A stretch of DNA of 64,000 nucleotides from contig NW_005178511.1 of NCBI RefSeq assembly GCF_000350225.1, positions 254,919-318,918 of the forward strand. The letters are read 5' to 3'. Positions 1 to 11,117 of the stretch are shown here, piece after piece (positions within the stretch are counted from its first letter, which is position 1; every line of letters begins with the position of its first letter). The notes beneath the pieces are model-generated. The model saw nothing but the letters and a program-made list of their open reading frames with translations. It was not told the DNA's origin and did no database searches. Position numbers and translations under genes: made by a program. The stretch is from Chondrus crispus (taxonomy: Eukaryota > Rhodophyta > Florideophyceae > Gigartinales > Gigartinaceae).

Positions 1-929
1 GCCTGATAACTATGCATGACTTTAGAATGAAGACCAGCACGATGATAAGCAGAGATGACCGATGCGTAGGCCCTCTCATTCAGTGGGGTCTTTCTCGCTT
101 GGAGGTCATCCAACACTCTCTCAAAAGATTCCATCACCCCACATTTCGCACATGCGGACAAGAGAGCAGAGCCAGAGATGGCGTTCGGCTGGAAACGAAA
201 CAAATCTTTTGCTTTTGTCTCGAATATCTCCAGGTAGTGGGAGCTCCTGCTGAAGGCGCACATCTGAAACAAAATCGACATGGTGTAGTGGTCGGGGTTT
301 ATCTGCTTCTCCAACATGGTGTCGAAAATTCTCAGGGCTACTTCGAGTTCACTGTCTGAATCATCTTTAAGGTCGTCCTGCCGTAACGCCCGGCTGTCGC
401 GCAGCCCCAGGAGCATAGCATTAAAAGTTGTTGCATTTGATGCTGCCGGTATCGATTCTGACATTTTGAAGAGCTCCTCGTAAAGCTGCGCTGGAGACAT
501 TGAAGGGTTCACCTGCCGAAGCTGTGCCGCTCGCACATGCAATACCTCATTCTTATAATTAGGATCTCTCTCAGCCTGTTGCTTCACACCCTCCAGCAAT
601 TGCTTCGCCTCGCTCCATTTCCCTTCCTTTCGCAAACGTTGGGCAGATATAACTTCTCTCAAAATTATTGGTCGACCTCTTGGACGAGGATTTTTTCGCC
701 TATCATGTCTTGCTCGGTGCGGCCTGGCCTGCGGCTCCGACCGTGATGCGAAGGGCCGAACAGAGAAATTCGCTATCCTCGGGCGGCCAAGCCTCCGCGG
801 CGCTAAAGGGTCTAGGGTGACCGGCCTCCATGTAGAATGCGCAAGGGGAGAAGATGCTTGAAACCCCACTGCCTCGGCGATGCGTTGTTGCTTGCCATTC
901 GTTCTCCTGTCATACCCTTCAAAAGACAT
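1..929 (-). CDS. PPR (pentatricopeptide repeat) protein, C-terminus beyond the left edge
   Basis: The minus-strand frame is open from an ATG at 929 to the window edge, giving 309 codons, and an in-frame stop lies a few codons upstream of the ATG. The first ~100 residues are rich in Arg, Pro, Ser and Ala with few acids, as in an organelle transit peptide; they include a PRGRP stretch like an AT hook. From about residue 165 helical repeats follow with PPR signatures: ATTFNAMLLGLRD, then NPDHYTMSILFQMC (~210), PNAISGSALLSACAKCG (~247) and LNERAYASVISAYHRAG (~280). PPR proteins bind organelle RNA one base per repeat and direct its processing, stability or translation. That role is family knowledge; target and organelle are unknown. 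The gene diverges from the next one, with 383 bp between the start codons. The missing C-terminus prevents subclass assignment (P or PLS). Confidence 0.85.
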   Translation of the reverse strand, partial: MSFEGYDRRTNGKQQRIAEAVGFQASSPLAHSTWRPVTLDPLAPRRLGRPRIANFSVRPFASRSEPQARPHRARHDRRKNPRPRGRPIILREVISAQRLRKEGKWSEAKQLLEGVKQQAERDPNYKNEVLHVRAAQLRQVNPSMSPAQLYEELFKMSESIPAASNATTFNAMLLGLRDSRALRQDDLKDDSDSELEVALRIFDTMLEKQINPDHYTMSILFQMCAFSRSSHYLEIFETKAKDLFRFQPNAISGSALLSACAKCGVMESFERVLDDLQARKTPLNERAYASVISAYHRAGLHSKVMHSYQ

Positions 930-1312
930 GGGTCGAGATGCAGTTGTTCAGAAGCATCAATCTGCAAGTTCTTAAACTGGCGCGTTTCGTTATAGAAGAA
1001 CTTAATAAGGGCGAACTTCGTGCGGTAGCAACATATGACCTTTTAGCCATCGAGAATGCACAATTTGTCTTGGAGCATAACGAGATCCACGGCGGTTTTA
1101 GAGACCAGCCATTGAAAATGAGGCAGTTCTCATTCATGGTTGATTTTTTTGGATATTAACCCCACCCTGAAACTCTCTCCTCCCTTCCCTCAGACCATGC
1201 TACCCCACAATACTGCGAGTCTCTAGTCTCCAGGGTGACGGCAACGTGCCGACTTCGGCGCATTTAAGAACACCGCCGTCTTGTTCTCGGTACTTAACCG
1301 CTTGAAAACATC
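930..1312. promoter_or_regulatory. Divergent intergenic spacer between the PPR gene and the next gene
   Basis: These 383 bp separate two ATG codons facing away from each other, so both promoters must lie here. I see no clear TATA box or conserved element. The short open frames inside have no recognisable domain. Confidence 0.5.
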
Positions 1313-1906
1313 ATGCACCTCGCAAAGAACAGGGAGCTGACGTTTGTGCCAACGTCTCCTCAAGCTTCTTTCCTTGGAGAGAAAAAACTCCAATCAACCG
1401 CCTATTCAACAACATCTCCCAGACGGAGACGTCTAACACACCGCACAAGTAAACGGCAGTGCCCTGCTCTCTCGATTCACTTCCTGGAGCCAGCCTATGC
1501 GCTCCCCGAATTCATAAACCACCTGGTCATGTCGTGCGGCATCGGTCTGGCGGGCATCGCCGGCGCAAAAGCGACAGAGGAAGCGCGAGCACTCACGGCT
1601 GGCGATCAGAAAGCGGAACGCATGGACGAGCTTGCGAGAGATATTGACAGTCTGCGAAGGAGAAAGGAGTTGGCTAATGTCAGTCGAGAAAGGGACTGGG
1701 ATGATGTGGGCGTGGACCGTTATGCAAACGTAGTTGTCGAGCCCGAGGTTGTACCGGAACTGGAGTCTCATGATGATTTAGAGGCGTTTGACAAACTGCT
1801 GATGGATGCCCCCGCAGCGAAGCGAATGGCGCCGAAGAAAAGGTTTCCGGACGTCCACATGAGGCTGCCCGACCCAGCTGAGTTTGAGTTTGAAGATGAC
1901 GACTGA
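1313..1906 (+). CDS. Uncharacterised 197-aa protein
   Basis: Open from ATG at 1313 to TGA at 1906. I do not recognise the family. Residues 1-55 are rich in Ser, Thr, Arg and Lys with no early acidic run, so they could be a targeting peptide. The middle (about 75-125) is a charged helical stretch, MDELARDIDSLRRRKELA, that could form a short coiled coil. The C-terminus is acidic and ends FEFEDDD. A shorter start at an internal ATG near 1529 (MSCGIGLAG) would remove the putative leader. The frame stays open with plausible amino-acid use and sits divergently to the PPR gene, which supports a real gene. No catalytic motif is visible and no function is proposed. Confidence 0.5.
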   Translation: MHLAKNRELTFVPTSPQASFLGEKKLQSTAYSTTSPRRRRLTHRTSKRQCPALSIHFLEPAYALPEFINHLVMSCGIGLAGIAGAKATEEARALTAGDQKAERMDELARDIDSLRRRKELANVSRERDWDDVGVDRYANVVVEPEVVPELESHDDLEAFDKLLMDAPAAKRMAPKKRFPDVHMRLPDPAEFEFEDDD

Positions 1907-3260
1907 TATGGCCTACCTAAGCAGAAATCTATATATTATTTATGGGGGTATTTGTTCGTTCCTTCTCACGGGATGTTTGCAGGCGATTGCTGGGGATATA
2001 CAACTTCTCTGTCACCCGTTTATAGTTTGCCGTGAACCTACAGATGTTGACGCGTTTAGAAAGTTGAAGCAGGACTAATGTGCTCGGGCGGAGTGTGCGT
2101 ATAACGACATGGAACTGGATTTGGAGATAATGACATGATGTGCCAGAAAACTTAATATCCAAGTGAAACTTGAAGACTCATACCGCCATTCTAGAAAGAA
2201 ACGACAAGCCTTTGGAATAGCAACTATTTTCCTACGTTTCAGTTGAGTTGAAGCAGTTCTCCGCGGCAATCAGAGCTTCCTTGTTAATACGCCATCGCTC
2301 TACGAGTAGATATTCTAGAAAATAGGATATCATAGGGTTAACTTGTGAGTTGTAAAGGCAAATGGGAGCAAAAGACCAAGTCTTCCCAGCGGCTTGCACA
2401 GAGGTAATTACGAAGTTGTTCTTCCTTGCTTGTCCTTTTCATTTCAACCTTAGCTGTACCTCGGGCTACGGAGGATCGATGGGAGGCACAAACTTCACAT
2501 GACTACTGAGTGTTGAAAAGATTCATTTAATTCAACATTGTAAACATGTACTGGTTTCGAGAATATTATCGTGACGCGAAGGGTTTTTTTTTTTTTTTTT
2601 GGTTTGATAAAAAAAGATCATGTGAAGATGGAGTTCCTCGAACTGAAAAGGAACTCATCTCGGGGACGTAAAAAGAATCCGAGCATATCTGCCGAACTGC
2701 AAAACCTGACGCCTGGACTGTGCTTCACTGTCGGGAAATCTGTATTCTCTTCCTCTCTAAACAGGGCCTTCTGCCCAAATGCCACTGCCTTCTTTGTTTT
2801 TTGCTTTCCAGAGCAGAGCAAGCAAACACTCCCTACCTCTTCTTACAAACAGTACATTGGTAACTCCGACTGGGGTGAGCCAACGGGTTGGGGTTGTAAA
2901 ATCGTTGAAATGCTACAAGTGGAGAAGGATGTACAATATATTCGGATATATAATATATAATTATATATATCCGGTTAGTGCATCCCTAAAGACCTAACAC
3001 GAAAACCCCTACGTGTCACATCTGTCACACTTGTTATGCTCCCGTCCCTCTCTCTACCATGATCCCTGAAATTTCAACGCTCTTCTCAGCACCGAACACC
3101 TTTCGCAGTCGACAGTCTTTATGGCTCCTCCCCCTGGGAAGACATAAACGACGCGTATACGCCTGACAGAAGCTAGAAATCATGGATCTACAGGCGAACG
3201 GACACAGTATCGAATATCGTTGAGATCGCGTAAACGCTTGGAGGACTGCAAATTTTGGCT

Positions 3261-3280
3261 GCGGACTGTTGACAGTCCGC
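3261..3280. repeat. Perfect 9-bp-arm hairpin
   Basis: GCGGACTGT and ACAGTCCGC are exact reverse complements separated by TG. The site lies 570 bp upstream of the RPC1 start. It could be a cruciform or an RNA hairpin; no function is known. Confidence 0.7.
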
Positions 3281-3530
3281 ACCTGACATCAGGTGTTTGA
3301 CGCTCTGTCACGTCTTAGGCCGAGAAGCGGGCGTTTCTCATTGCCAAACATGACAGAGAACTGACGCGGAGCAGGCAGACGTTAATTACCGAGTGTATGG
3401 AAACCGACATGACGCAGTCACAGGTTAATGCTGTCTCCGAATAGTGCCGGTTTTGTGGCTCCCGCACGGGGAGGCACTAATGGGAAATGGCCCCTTAACT
3501 GTTTTTATTAATTAATATCCTGTTGACAGG

Positions 3531-3570
3531 ACTGAGATTTAAGGTGTGACATCACACCTTAAATCCCAGT
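3531..3570. repeat. 40-bp near-perfect palindrome
   Basis: Two 19-nt arms (ACTGAGATTTAAGGTGTGA and its complement) differ at one position and are separated by CA. The inner arms are perfect over 14 bp. The core AAGGTGTGA resembles the AAGTGTGA hairpin found just upstream of the copia LTR end at 27816-27837. Confidence 0.8.
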
Positions 3571-3849
3571 TATCGAAATGAAAAGATTTATTTAGAGACG
3601 CCAGTTATTAAGACGTTGGTCGTCGCCATTCCGCACGTACAGAACGACTGCTACGTATGAGCAACGCTGTTTGCCCGTTCGGCCTAGCTTAACCCACGTT
3701 TTGCCCTATCGGTCCTGCACCAAAGGATAGAGCTCAGTTCAGCGTCAGCTTGCAAAAACGCTCTCGGAATGCTTTGAAATTCTCTGCCGGCGGAACAGGG
3801 CTGTTCAGAATTTCCCTGCAGGGCAAAGTGCCCAACCCCGTTGCACGTA

Positions 3850-6800
3850 ATGGTGCTGGCGGTAGTCCAACAGACCAGCGCAAACGACAAAGATGCCAAG
3901 GGGAAGGAGTTTCAGGTTGAGCTGCGGCCTCCGCGCTTTATTAAGCCGAAGGACACTCTGCATCCTTCGCAAACACCTTTGCGAATTGAGTCGATCCAAT
4001 TTGGTATCATGTCATCGAAAGAAATTGCGTCTGCTGCCCACATTGAAGTCAACAACAGAGATTTCTACGACGCGCAAGACCGATCGCAGACACGGGGTGG
4101 CACTTTAGACCCGAGACTGGGTGCTATCAATAAGCGAGCTGTTTGTGAAACTTGCCAAGAAAGTCTACAAGAATGCATCGGGCACTTTGGATACATCCGC
4201 TTATGCTTGCCTGTCTTCCATCCAGGTTACTTTAAAGCAGCGTTGAATACACTACAGATGATTTGCAAGCATTGCTCGCATGTCATGATCAAGCCAAGTT
4301 TACGACTGAAATATGTTACCAAATTGCGAAACCCAACCCTGTCTTCCAAAAGCCATATCCGTGGATCCATTCTCCGAGAAGTCTGGACGCAATCCAAGAA
4401 AGTCTCACTTTGTCCGTACTGCGACCGAGCAAATGGGACTGTCAAGAAAACAGCTGTCCTGAAAATTGTGCACTATCCTGCGGACAACAAACCACCGTCA
4501 AAAAAGAAAGACGAAGATGATGAAGATGATGTGCTTAATGACGACGACGAGGACCTCTTCCTTGTGGACCCGGCGTTTCACAATGCCGCGAAGAATAACC
4601 CTGACCTGCGGAAACATATTCCAAAGGCGGCTGATGACCTGAATCCGTTGAAAGTTCTACAGCTTTTTGAAAAGATACCTGCCGAAGACGTTCAGCTTTT
4701 GGATATGGATCCTGAAATTGGAAGACCCGAACGAATGCTAGTTCAATATTTACCGGTCCCGCCATTGTGCATCAGGCCAACAGTGTGCGCGGACCCCTCT
4801 GCTGGATCAACTGAGGACGATTTAACTGTGAAGGCCGCGGAAATTGTACAAGTAAACAGTGCGATTGCGCAGCTCATGGAGAAAGGGGGAACCACCGCAA
4901 CTGTGTTTGATGCGTGGGATCAGATGCAGTATGAGGTAGCTAGATACATCAACTCCGACCAACCTGGTCTTCCGCTGGTCCAAGGAGCAGCAAAACCACT
5001 GCGTGGTATTTGCCAGAGACTAAAAGGAAAAACAGGCAGATTCCGAGGGAACCTGTCCGGAAAGAGGGTCGATTTTTCGGGAAGAACTGTTATATCTCCA
5101 GACCCCAACCTTCGTATCGACCAGGTTGGAGTCCCGCAACGTGTTGCCAAAGTATTGACATATCCCGAACGTGTAACAAAGTTTAACATTGACCTCCTGA
5201 GAAAGATGGTGAGAAATGGCACTGAAAAATACCCCGGTGCAAATCACATTGAATATCAAGACGGTTCTAAAAAGTTTTTGAAGTACGGAGACCGCAAGAA
5301 GATCGCAAAAGAGCTTTCATTTGGTACTATTGTTGAACGACATCTTATCGATGGTGATATTGTCTTGTTCAATCGTCAACCAAGTCTACATCGAATTTCT
5401 ATCATGGCCCATCGTGTGAAGATAAGCCCGCATCGAACATTTCGGTTCAACGAGTGCGTCTGTGCTCCCTACAATGCTGATTTTGATGGGGATGAAATGA
5501 ATCTACACGTCCCCCAGACTCAAGAGGCTCGAACTGAGGCATTAGAACTAATGGGTGTTGTGAACAATATCATGACTCCCAAGAATGGGGAACCTCTAGT
5601 CGCGGCAACACAGGATTTCATTACGTCGTCGTATCTTTCAACGAGAAAAGACGTATTCATGGACAGAGCAGAATTCACGAGGGTACTAGCCACCATGTCA
5701 AGCGCTGAGTTTTCTTTACCTCTCCCTCAACCAGCTATACAAAAACCGATGGAGTTGTGGACTGGAAAGCAGTTATTCACCGTTCTGATACAGAGTGCGG
5801 CCCTGTCAGCCGGTGCCACGAAAGAGCGCGTTAGTATGGCTGACAAGAGCTTCACTGAGTCGGCTGTGCTACAACCTTCCTTAGCAATGATTACCACAGA
5901 AGTACCCGAGAAAGGATGGTCGATGAAGGGCTCGGTCGGGCCTCTCTTTGACAGCGTCATGTGCCCTAAGGACGCATATGTGTGCTTTCGCGGAGGAGAA
6001 CTCATGTGCGGGCAGGTTGGGAAGAAATCGTTGGGAGATGGCTCAAAGAAGTCTGTTTTATACATACTTGCTAGAGAGTGTGGAAACGAAGCTGCTGCAT
6101 ATGCCATGAATAGACTTGCTCGTTTCTCTGCCAGGTGGCTCACGGATGGTGGCTTCTCAATCGGGGTCGATGATGTATCCCCATCCTTGGCGCTACAGAG
6201 AATTAAGGCCAGGCTCGTGAACGATGGGTACGAGAAATGTCAAGAATTTATCGAGCAGCTTCGGGTTGGTAAACTTGCTCCTCGTCCAGGGTGTTCACCG
6301 GAAGAAACCCTCGAAGCAGTTCTGAACAAGGAATTGTCAAATATTCGAGACGTGGCGGGGAAAGCTTGTTTGAACGAAATCGATGTACGCACGAACGCCG
6401 CATTGACAATGGCACTAGCCGGTTCAAAAGGGTCCACCATTAATATATCTCAGATGATTTCGTGTGTAGGGCAGCAAACTGTTGGCGGCGGCCGTGCTCC
6501 TGACGGTTTCTTTGGAAGGGCATTGCCACATTTCGAATTGGGTTTGAAGGCGCGCTCACCAGTTGCGAAAGGATTTGTATCCAACAGTTTCTTTAGTGGC
6601 ATGAAGGCGACTGAGTTCTTCATGCACGCTCAAAGCGGTCGAGAGGGGTTGACTGATACTGCCGTGAAGACTGCCGAGACTGGTTACATGCAACGACGGC
6701 TGGTCAAAGCATTGGAAGATCTGAGCGTGCAATACGATTCCACCGTCCGTTCAAGTAGTGGCTCTGTGATACAAATTCGGTACGGAGACGATGACCTAGA

Positions 6801-8464
6801 TCCGATAGAGATGGAAGATCCGAACGACGGAAAACCGGTCAATTTCTCAAGGCTTTTAGACGCAGTTACTTGCGCCATGAAGGATAGCGACGATCCCAGG
6901 CTAAGCTCTGATGAGCTCAAAGACTGCACGGCAGAGATGGTGAAAGAATTATCTGACGACCTGTTGGCCTCAAAGCTGCTTCCCAGCGAGGACGAAGAAA
7001 ATCGCGGCGGTCTTGCCCACTGCATCAAAGACGTACAGAAATTTCTCATCAAATTTGCCGACAAGCAAGATGAGCTAGAGAGCAGTTTTGGATTGAGACG
7101 ATCTCAGGTCAAGGAATTTCTACGGCACGTTCAGGCCAAGGTGCGGAAAGCCACTGTGGAACCAGGCACTGCAGTCGGCGCTATTGGTGCCCAGAGCATC
7201 GGTGAGCCTGGCACTCAAATGACTTTGAAGACATTTCATTTTGCAGGAGTTGCCTCAATGAACATCACACTTGGCGTTCCGCGTCTAAAGGAAATCATCA
7301 ATGCCAGTACTCGAATTTCGACACCGATTACAACAGCACCGCTCGTATTTGACCGAGAGATGACGGCTGCGCGCATTGTCAAGGGCCGCGTGCAACGAAC
7401 ACTGCTTGGAGAAATCGCGTTGTACATTAAAGAAGTCTACCGCAGCGATGACTCTTACCTTGCCGTGCGCCTGGATAAGAGTGTTATTGATGCGTTTCAG
7501 CTAGATGTGGATATCGTGGAGGTTGCCATGAGAATTGTGTCGCACTCGTTTTCAAAAATTCGCGTCAAGCCGGGTGGCATTGTCGTAATTCGACCAGACA
7601 AGCTCAGAATACAGCCTGCCCGTAAAGCTGAGACCTCTAAAAGAGGTCTTGAAAATATGCTTCGCCTTAAAAACAAGGAAGCTCGAAAGAAGGATATGGA
7701 AAGTCGGCCATACTTTCTTATGCAAGCATTGAAGCATCAATTACCAAACGTCCCAGTTTGCGGTATCGGCGCCGTGTCGAGGGCAGTGATTAGCGAAAGC
7801 GACAGCGTGAGAGGCTCTTATCATCTCGCGATTGAGTCAGATGACATAGGAAGTGTCATGACTGTGCCAGGGGTCGATGGAGTGAACGTCACTTGCAATC
7901 ACATTATGGCAGTTGAAAAGACTCTTGGTATCGAGAGTGCAAGGTAAGTTGTTATGGCTTCGGGCCGATGAGTTTCTTCTATTCTGCCTGATACTTGGAG
8001 TCTGTTGTCATTCACCCGCGGTAGCTACTAACACTTTTGGTTGTAACTGGTTTGATTTTTCTTCTACCTCGAATAGGCAATCGATTCTGTCTCAAATTGC
8101 GTTCACTATGAGCTCACATGGCCTGTCGGTGGCGGATCACCATTTGAAACTTCTTGCCGACTGCATGACGTCGAGTGGAACTGTTCTTGGGATCACGCGT
8201 TTCGGAATTCAGAAAATGAGGACTTCGACATTAATGCTTGCGAGTTTCGAAATGACTCTAGATCATTTGTTTGATGCCGCTATTCACAGCAGAAAGGATG
8301 AAATCTCTGGGGTTTCGGAACGTATCATCATGGGTGTACCCATTCCACTCGGTACCGGACTGTTTCGACTGCTTCGGAAATCAACACCAGACGATGAGTC
8401 TGTTGCTGCCCAGAAACGGAACATATTGCTGAAAGAATCAATGCCGACAAGAGTGAATATTTGA
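3850..8464 (+). CDS. POLR3A: RNA polymerase III largest subunit (RPC1/RPC160), one intron
   Basis: Catalytic largest subunit of nuclear RNA polymerase III, which makes tRNAs, 5S rRNA and U6. The first ATG is at 3850, and the coding sequence is 3850-7943 joined to 8077-8464, 1493 residues against about 1390 in human. The N-terminal zinc cluster is visible (C99, C102, C109, H112), then the clamp and the RNA-exit region (LSGKRVDFSGRTVISPDPN). The active-site loop NADFDGDEMN places the three Mg-binding aspartates at D544, D546 and D548. The bridge-helix/trigger-loop region (GAIGAQSIGEPGTQMTLKTF) lies near 7190, and the Pol III-type C-terminus (LGITRFGIQKM, HLFDAA, GTGLF) is in exon 2. An acidic Asp/Glu-rich insertion lies near residues 220-240. 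Similarity to animal POLR3A runs through both exons and crosses the splice junction cleanly. Confidence 0.97.
7944..8076 (+). other. Spliceosomal intron in RPC1
   Basis: A 133-bp intron with donor GTAAGT at 7944 and acceptor AATAG ending at 8076. It interrupts an Arg codon after two bases. Removing it restores the conserved run IESAR-QSILSQI, which matches the family; reading through meets a stop at once. It sits near the 3' end of an otherwise intron-free 4.6-kb gene. Confidence 0.93.
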
Positions 8465-8895
8465 GCGGTGCGTCGGTATATGGTGGTGCGGGTCCACCCG
8501 GCATAGAAAGAGTGGTTGATTGACTTGTATATTTTCACAGATGCTGGTTGAGACGAGCATCGTTAGGATTTGTATCTGTGGCGAGTATCTCTCACACAAG
8601 CTGAGAGGGATGACTGTGGACTTTCTTAAGTACCTGGCTATCGAACCCGGTTGCTTTCCTTTACCTATCAGCCTTCCTATCCACGACCTCCTAAACCGCT
8701 TTCCTCCATTCCCTAACGACTACTGGTGAAAATATATGCCCCTTAAATCCCATGAGACCGAAACGTCTCGACATCTATGCAAAAGGTAGTGAAGGGGGCG
8801 GGAGGGGGTAGTCGTCGTAAAAGCGGCAAGGAGCGCAGGAGAGTGAAAGCGAGCACACGTGGACACTTGTATGCAAAATAGCCAAAACCCCTTAT
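8465..8895. other. Convergent 3' spacer between RPC1 and the FBPase-like gene
   Basis: 431 bp holding the 3' ends of two converging genes. It must contain both polyadenylation sites. No gene is seen. Confidence 0.6.
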
Positions 8896-10179
8896 CTACT
8901 GGTCGAGCACATTGCCGTTGACACCGTTGGCTCCCGCAGGCTTGGGCTTGAGCTCAAGGTTCTTGTGGCTGGCCGGTGTGCCGATGCAAAGCGTGACAGT
9001 GACGTTGTAGTCCTCAGTAATGGACATGTCCAGGATCCTATTACCGCACTCGTCGGTGGCCACACCGCCGCATTGCTCGACGACGAAGGCGACCGGGGCA
9101 GCTTCGCACATGAGATGTACGCCCTCGGACACCAGGACGCCTCCGGTCTGCATGAGCTGGTTGACGTCGCCGATGACGCAGCCCGTGGTGAACATGCTGC
9201 AGCAGAGCTTGTCGACCATGTGGGCCAAGGACTGGGCGATGGGTGTGCCACGATGCAGCAGGGCGCGGTCGCCGTAGACGGTGATGGGGTTTTCTGGGAT
9301 GGCAAGGCGCATGGCCGGCTGCAGGAAGTACTGCAAGGCGACGGGGTGGAGGACGAAGGAGTAGGTGCCGTGGCCCATGGTGTAGCACAGGGTGGTGGCA
9401 GAGCTGAAGGCAGCGTAACCGGCGGCAACCTGGTCGCCGAGATTCTGACGCAGATCCATGCCACGGCCCGGGAGCGAGGCGGACGACTTCCTCTTATACA
9501 CAGAAAACATCATACCGGCGACGCTGCGCTCCTCGGAGCCGATAGTATCATAATCAAGAGGGGAGACGCAGACGACGTAGTTGCCGTGCAGGACGGAATC
9601 TGAGAAGGTGAGCGGCTGGTCGCAGCCCTTGGCGAGGACGATGCAGCAGTATCCGTCGTGGGCGAGGACTCGGTACAGGCGTTTGATGGCCATATCGGCG
9701 GTGACGTCGACGCCGGTGCCGACGGTGCCGTACTGGAAGTGCTCCGAGCGCTCCATGACGGAGGAGGCGGTGGAGCAAGTGAAGTTTGCGATGTCGTCGA
9801 GCAGGCGGACGAGCTCGCCGGTGTAGTCGACAGGGTAGCGGGCGAACGTGCGGCGCACGTGGGACAGGAAGACGGTGGCGGCCTTGTTGATGTCCGACGT
9901 GAGGCGGAGGCCCATGGGGGAGGCGGGCGACACGATGTCCATCTTGGCGGCGGCCGAGGCCATCTTGGACGGCGACGCGACGGCGACGGGCGGGGTTGCC
10001 AGCGGCGGCGGCGTCTGCGGCAGCGGCGGCGCGGGGGCCGAGCCCGATGACGCGCCGACCGGGCGCGACGGCGGCTTGCCTTCCGCCCGCTTGTGGCGCT
10101 TTGGTGGCGCGGATGCCGTCGCGGAGATCGTCGATGCCGTCGGCGTCAGCAAGGAGAACGGGCGCGTTTCTTGAGTCAT
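8896..10179 (-). CDS. Fructose-1,6-bisphosphatase family protein with altered metal site
   Basis: Intronless frame from ATG at 10179, 427 residues. Residues 1-90 are low complexity, rich in Pro, Ala and Ser, and could be a plastid leader or disordered tail. From about 95 the fold follows FBPase: an N-terminal helix region, a segment matching the metal loop (YVVCVSPLDYDTIGSEERSV, 201-220), then the sugar-binding half (GDVNQLMQTGGVLVSEGVHL, CEAAPVAFVVEQCGGVATDE). Active FBPases carry DPLDGS in the metal loop and a Glu pair before it. Here the loop is S206-P-L-D209 without GS, and the preceding segment reads CIVLAKG with no Glu pair; only the later acid, E359 in CEAAP, is kept. Two metal ligands seem lost, so this may be a non-catalytic or altered paralogue. 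It diverges from the poly(A)-binding protein gene. Confidence 0.8.
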   Translation of the reverse strand: MTQETRPFSLLTPTASTISATASAPPKRHKRAEGKPPSRPVGASSGSAPAPPLPQTPPPLATPPVAVASPSKMASAAAKMDIVSPASPMGLRLTSDINKAATVFLSHVRRTFARYPVDYTGELVRLLDDIANFTCSTASSVMERSEHFQYGTVGTGVDVTADMAIKRLYRVLAHDGYCCIVLAKGCDQPLTFSDSVLHGNYVVCVSPLDYDTIGSEERSVAGMMFSVYKRKSSASLPGRGMDLRQNLGDQVAAGYAAFSSATTLCYTMGHGTYSFVLHPVALQYFLQPAMRLAIPENPITVYGDRALLHRGTPIAQSLAHMVDKLCCSMFTTGCVIGDVNQLMQTGGVLVSEGVHLMCEAAPVAFVVEQCGGVATDECGNRILDMSITEDYNVTVTLCIGTPASHKNLELKPKPAGANGVNGNVLDQ

Positions 10180-10222
10180 TTAGCGGGCGGGGCGTGTGGG
10201 ACGGGCGCGGGCGGGCGGGGTG

Positions 10223-11117
10223 NNNNNNNNNNNNNNNNNNNNNNNNNNNNNNNNNNNNNNNNNNNNNNNNNNNNNNNNNNNNNNNNNNNNNNNNNNNNNN
10301 NNNNNNNNNNNNNNNNNNNNNNNNNNNNNNNNNNNNNNNNNNNNNNNNNNNNNNNNNNNNNNNNNNNNNNNNNNNNNNNNNNNNNNNNNNNNNNNNNNNN
10401 NNNNNNNNNNNNNNNNNNNNNNNNNNNNNNNNNNNNNNNNNNNNNNNNNNNNNNNNNNNNNNNNNNNNNNNNNNNNNNNNNNNNNNNNNNNNNNNNNNNN
10501 NNNNNNNNNNNNNNNNNNNNNNNNNNNNNNNNNNNNNNNNNNNNNNNNNNNNNNNNNNNNNNNNNNNNNNNNNNNNNNNNNNNNNNNNNNNNNNNNNNNN
10601 NNNNNNNNNNNNNNNNNNNNNNNNNNNNNNNNNNNNNNNNNNNNNNNNNNNNNNNNNNNNNNNNNNNNNNNNNNNNNNNNNNNNNNNNNNNNNNNNNNNN
10701 NNNNNNNNNNNNNNNNNNNNNNNNNNNNNNNNNNNNNNNNNNNNNNNNNNNNNNNNNNNNNNNNNNNNNNNNNNNNNNNNNNNNNNNNNNNNNNNNNNNN
10801 NNNNNNNNNNNNNNNNNNNNNNNNNNNNNNNNNNNNNNNNNNNNNNNNNNNNNNNNNNNNNNNNNNNNNNNNNNNNNNNNNNNNNNNNNNNNNNNNNNNN
10901 NNNNNNNNNNNNNNNNNNNNNNNNNNNNNNNNNNNNNNNNNNNNNNNNNNNNNNNNNNNNNNNNNNNNNNNNNNNNNNNNNNNNNNNNNNNNNNNNNNNN
11001 NNNNNNNNNNNNNNNNNNNNNNNNNNNNNNNNNNNNNNNNNNNNNNNNNNNNNNNNNNNNNNNNNNNNNNNNNNNNNNNNNNNNNNNNNNNNNNNNNNNN
11101 NNNNNNNNNNNNNNNNN
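10223..11117. other. Assembly gap (N run)
   Basis: A run of N lies in the GC-rich spacer between the FBPase-like gene and the poly(A)-binding protein gene. It hides the start of the latter and the shared divergent promoter. The true length may differ from the N count. Confidence 0.99.

Larger units (their letters stand above)
1907..3849. other. Intergenic region with hairpins, no gene recognised
   Basis: About 1.9 kb between the unknown gene and RPC1. It is AT-rich in the first half, with a poly-T run near 2585-2601 and an AT-rich imperfect palindrome near 2943-2973. Two strong hairpins lie further right and are listed separately. Short open frames here show no domain and look like chance. 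The RPC1 promoter must lie in the right part. Confidence 0.6.

Noticed and set aside
2571-2997. Small proteins near the poly-T run
   Set aside because: No domain, low-complexity start, AT-rich intergenic context.
8965-10174. Long plus-strand frames across the FBPase-like gene
   Set aside because: They are shadows of a GC-rich gene; only the minus strand shows family motifs.
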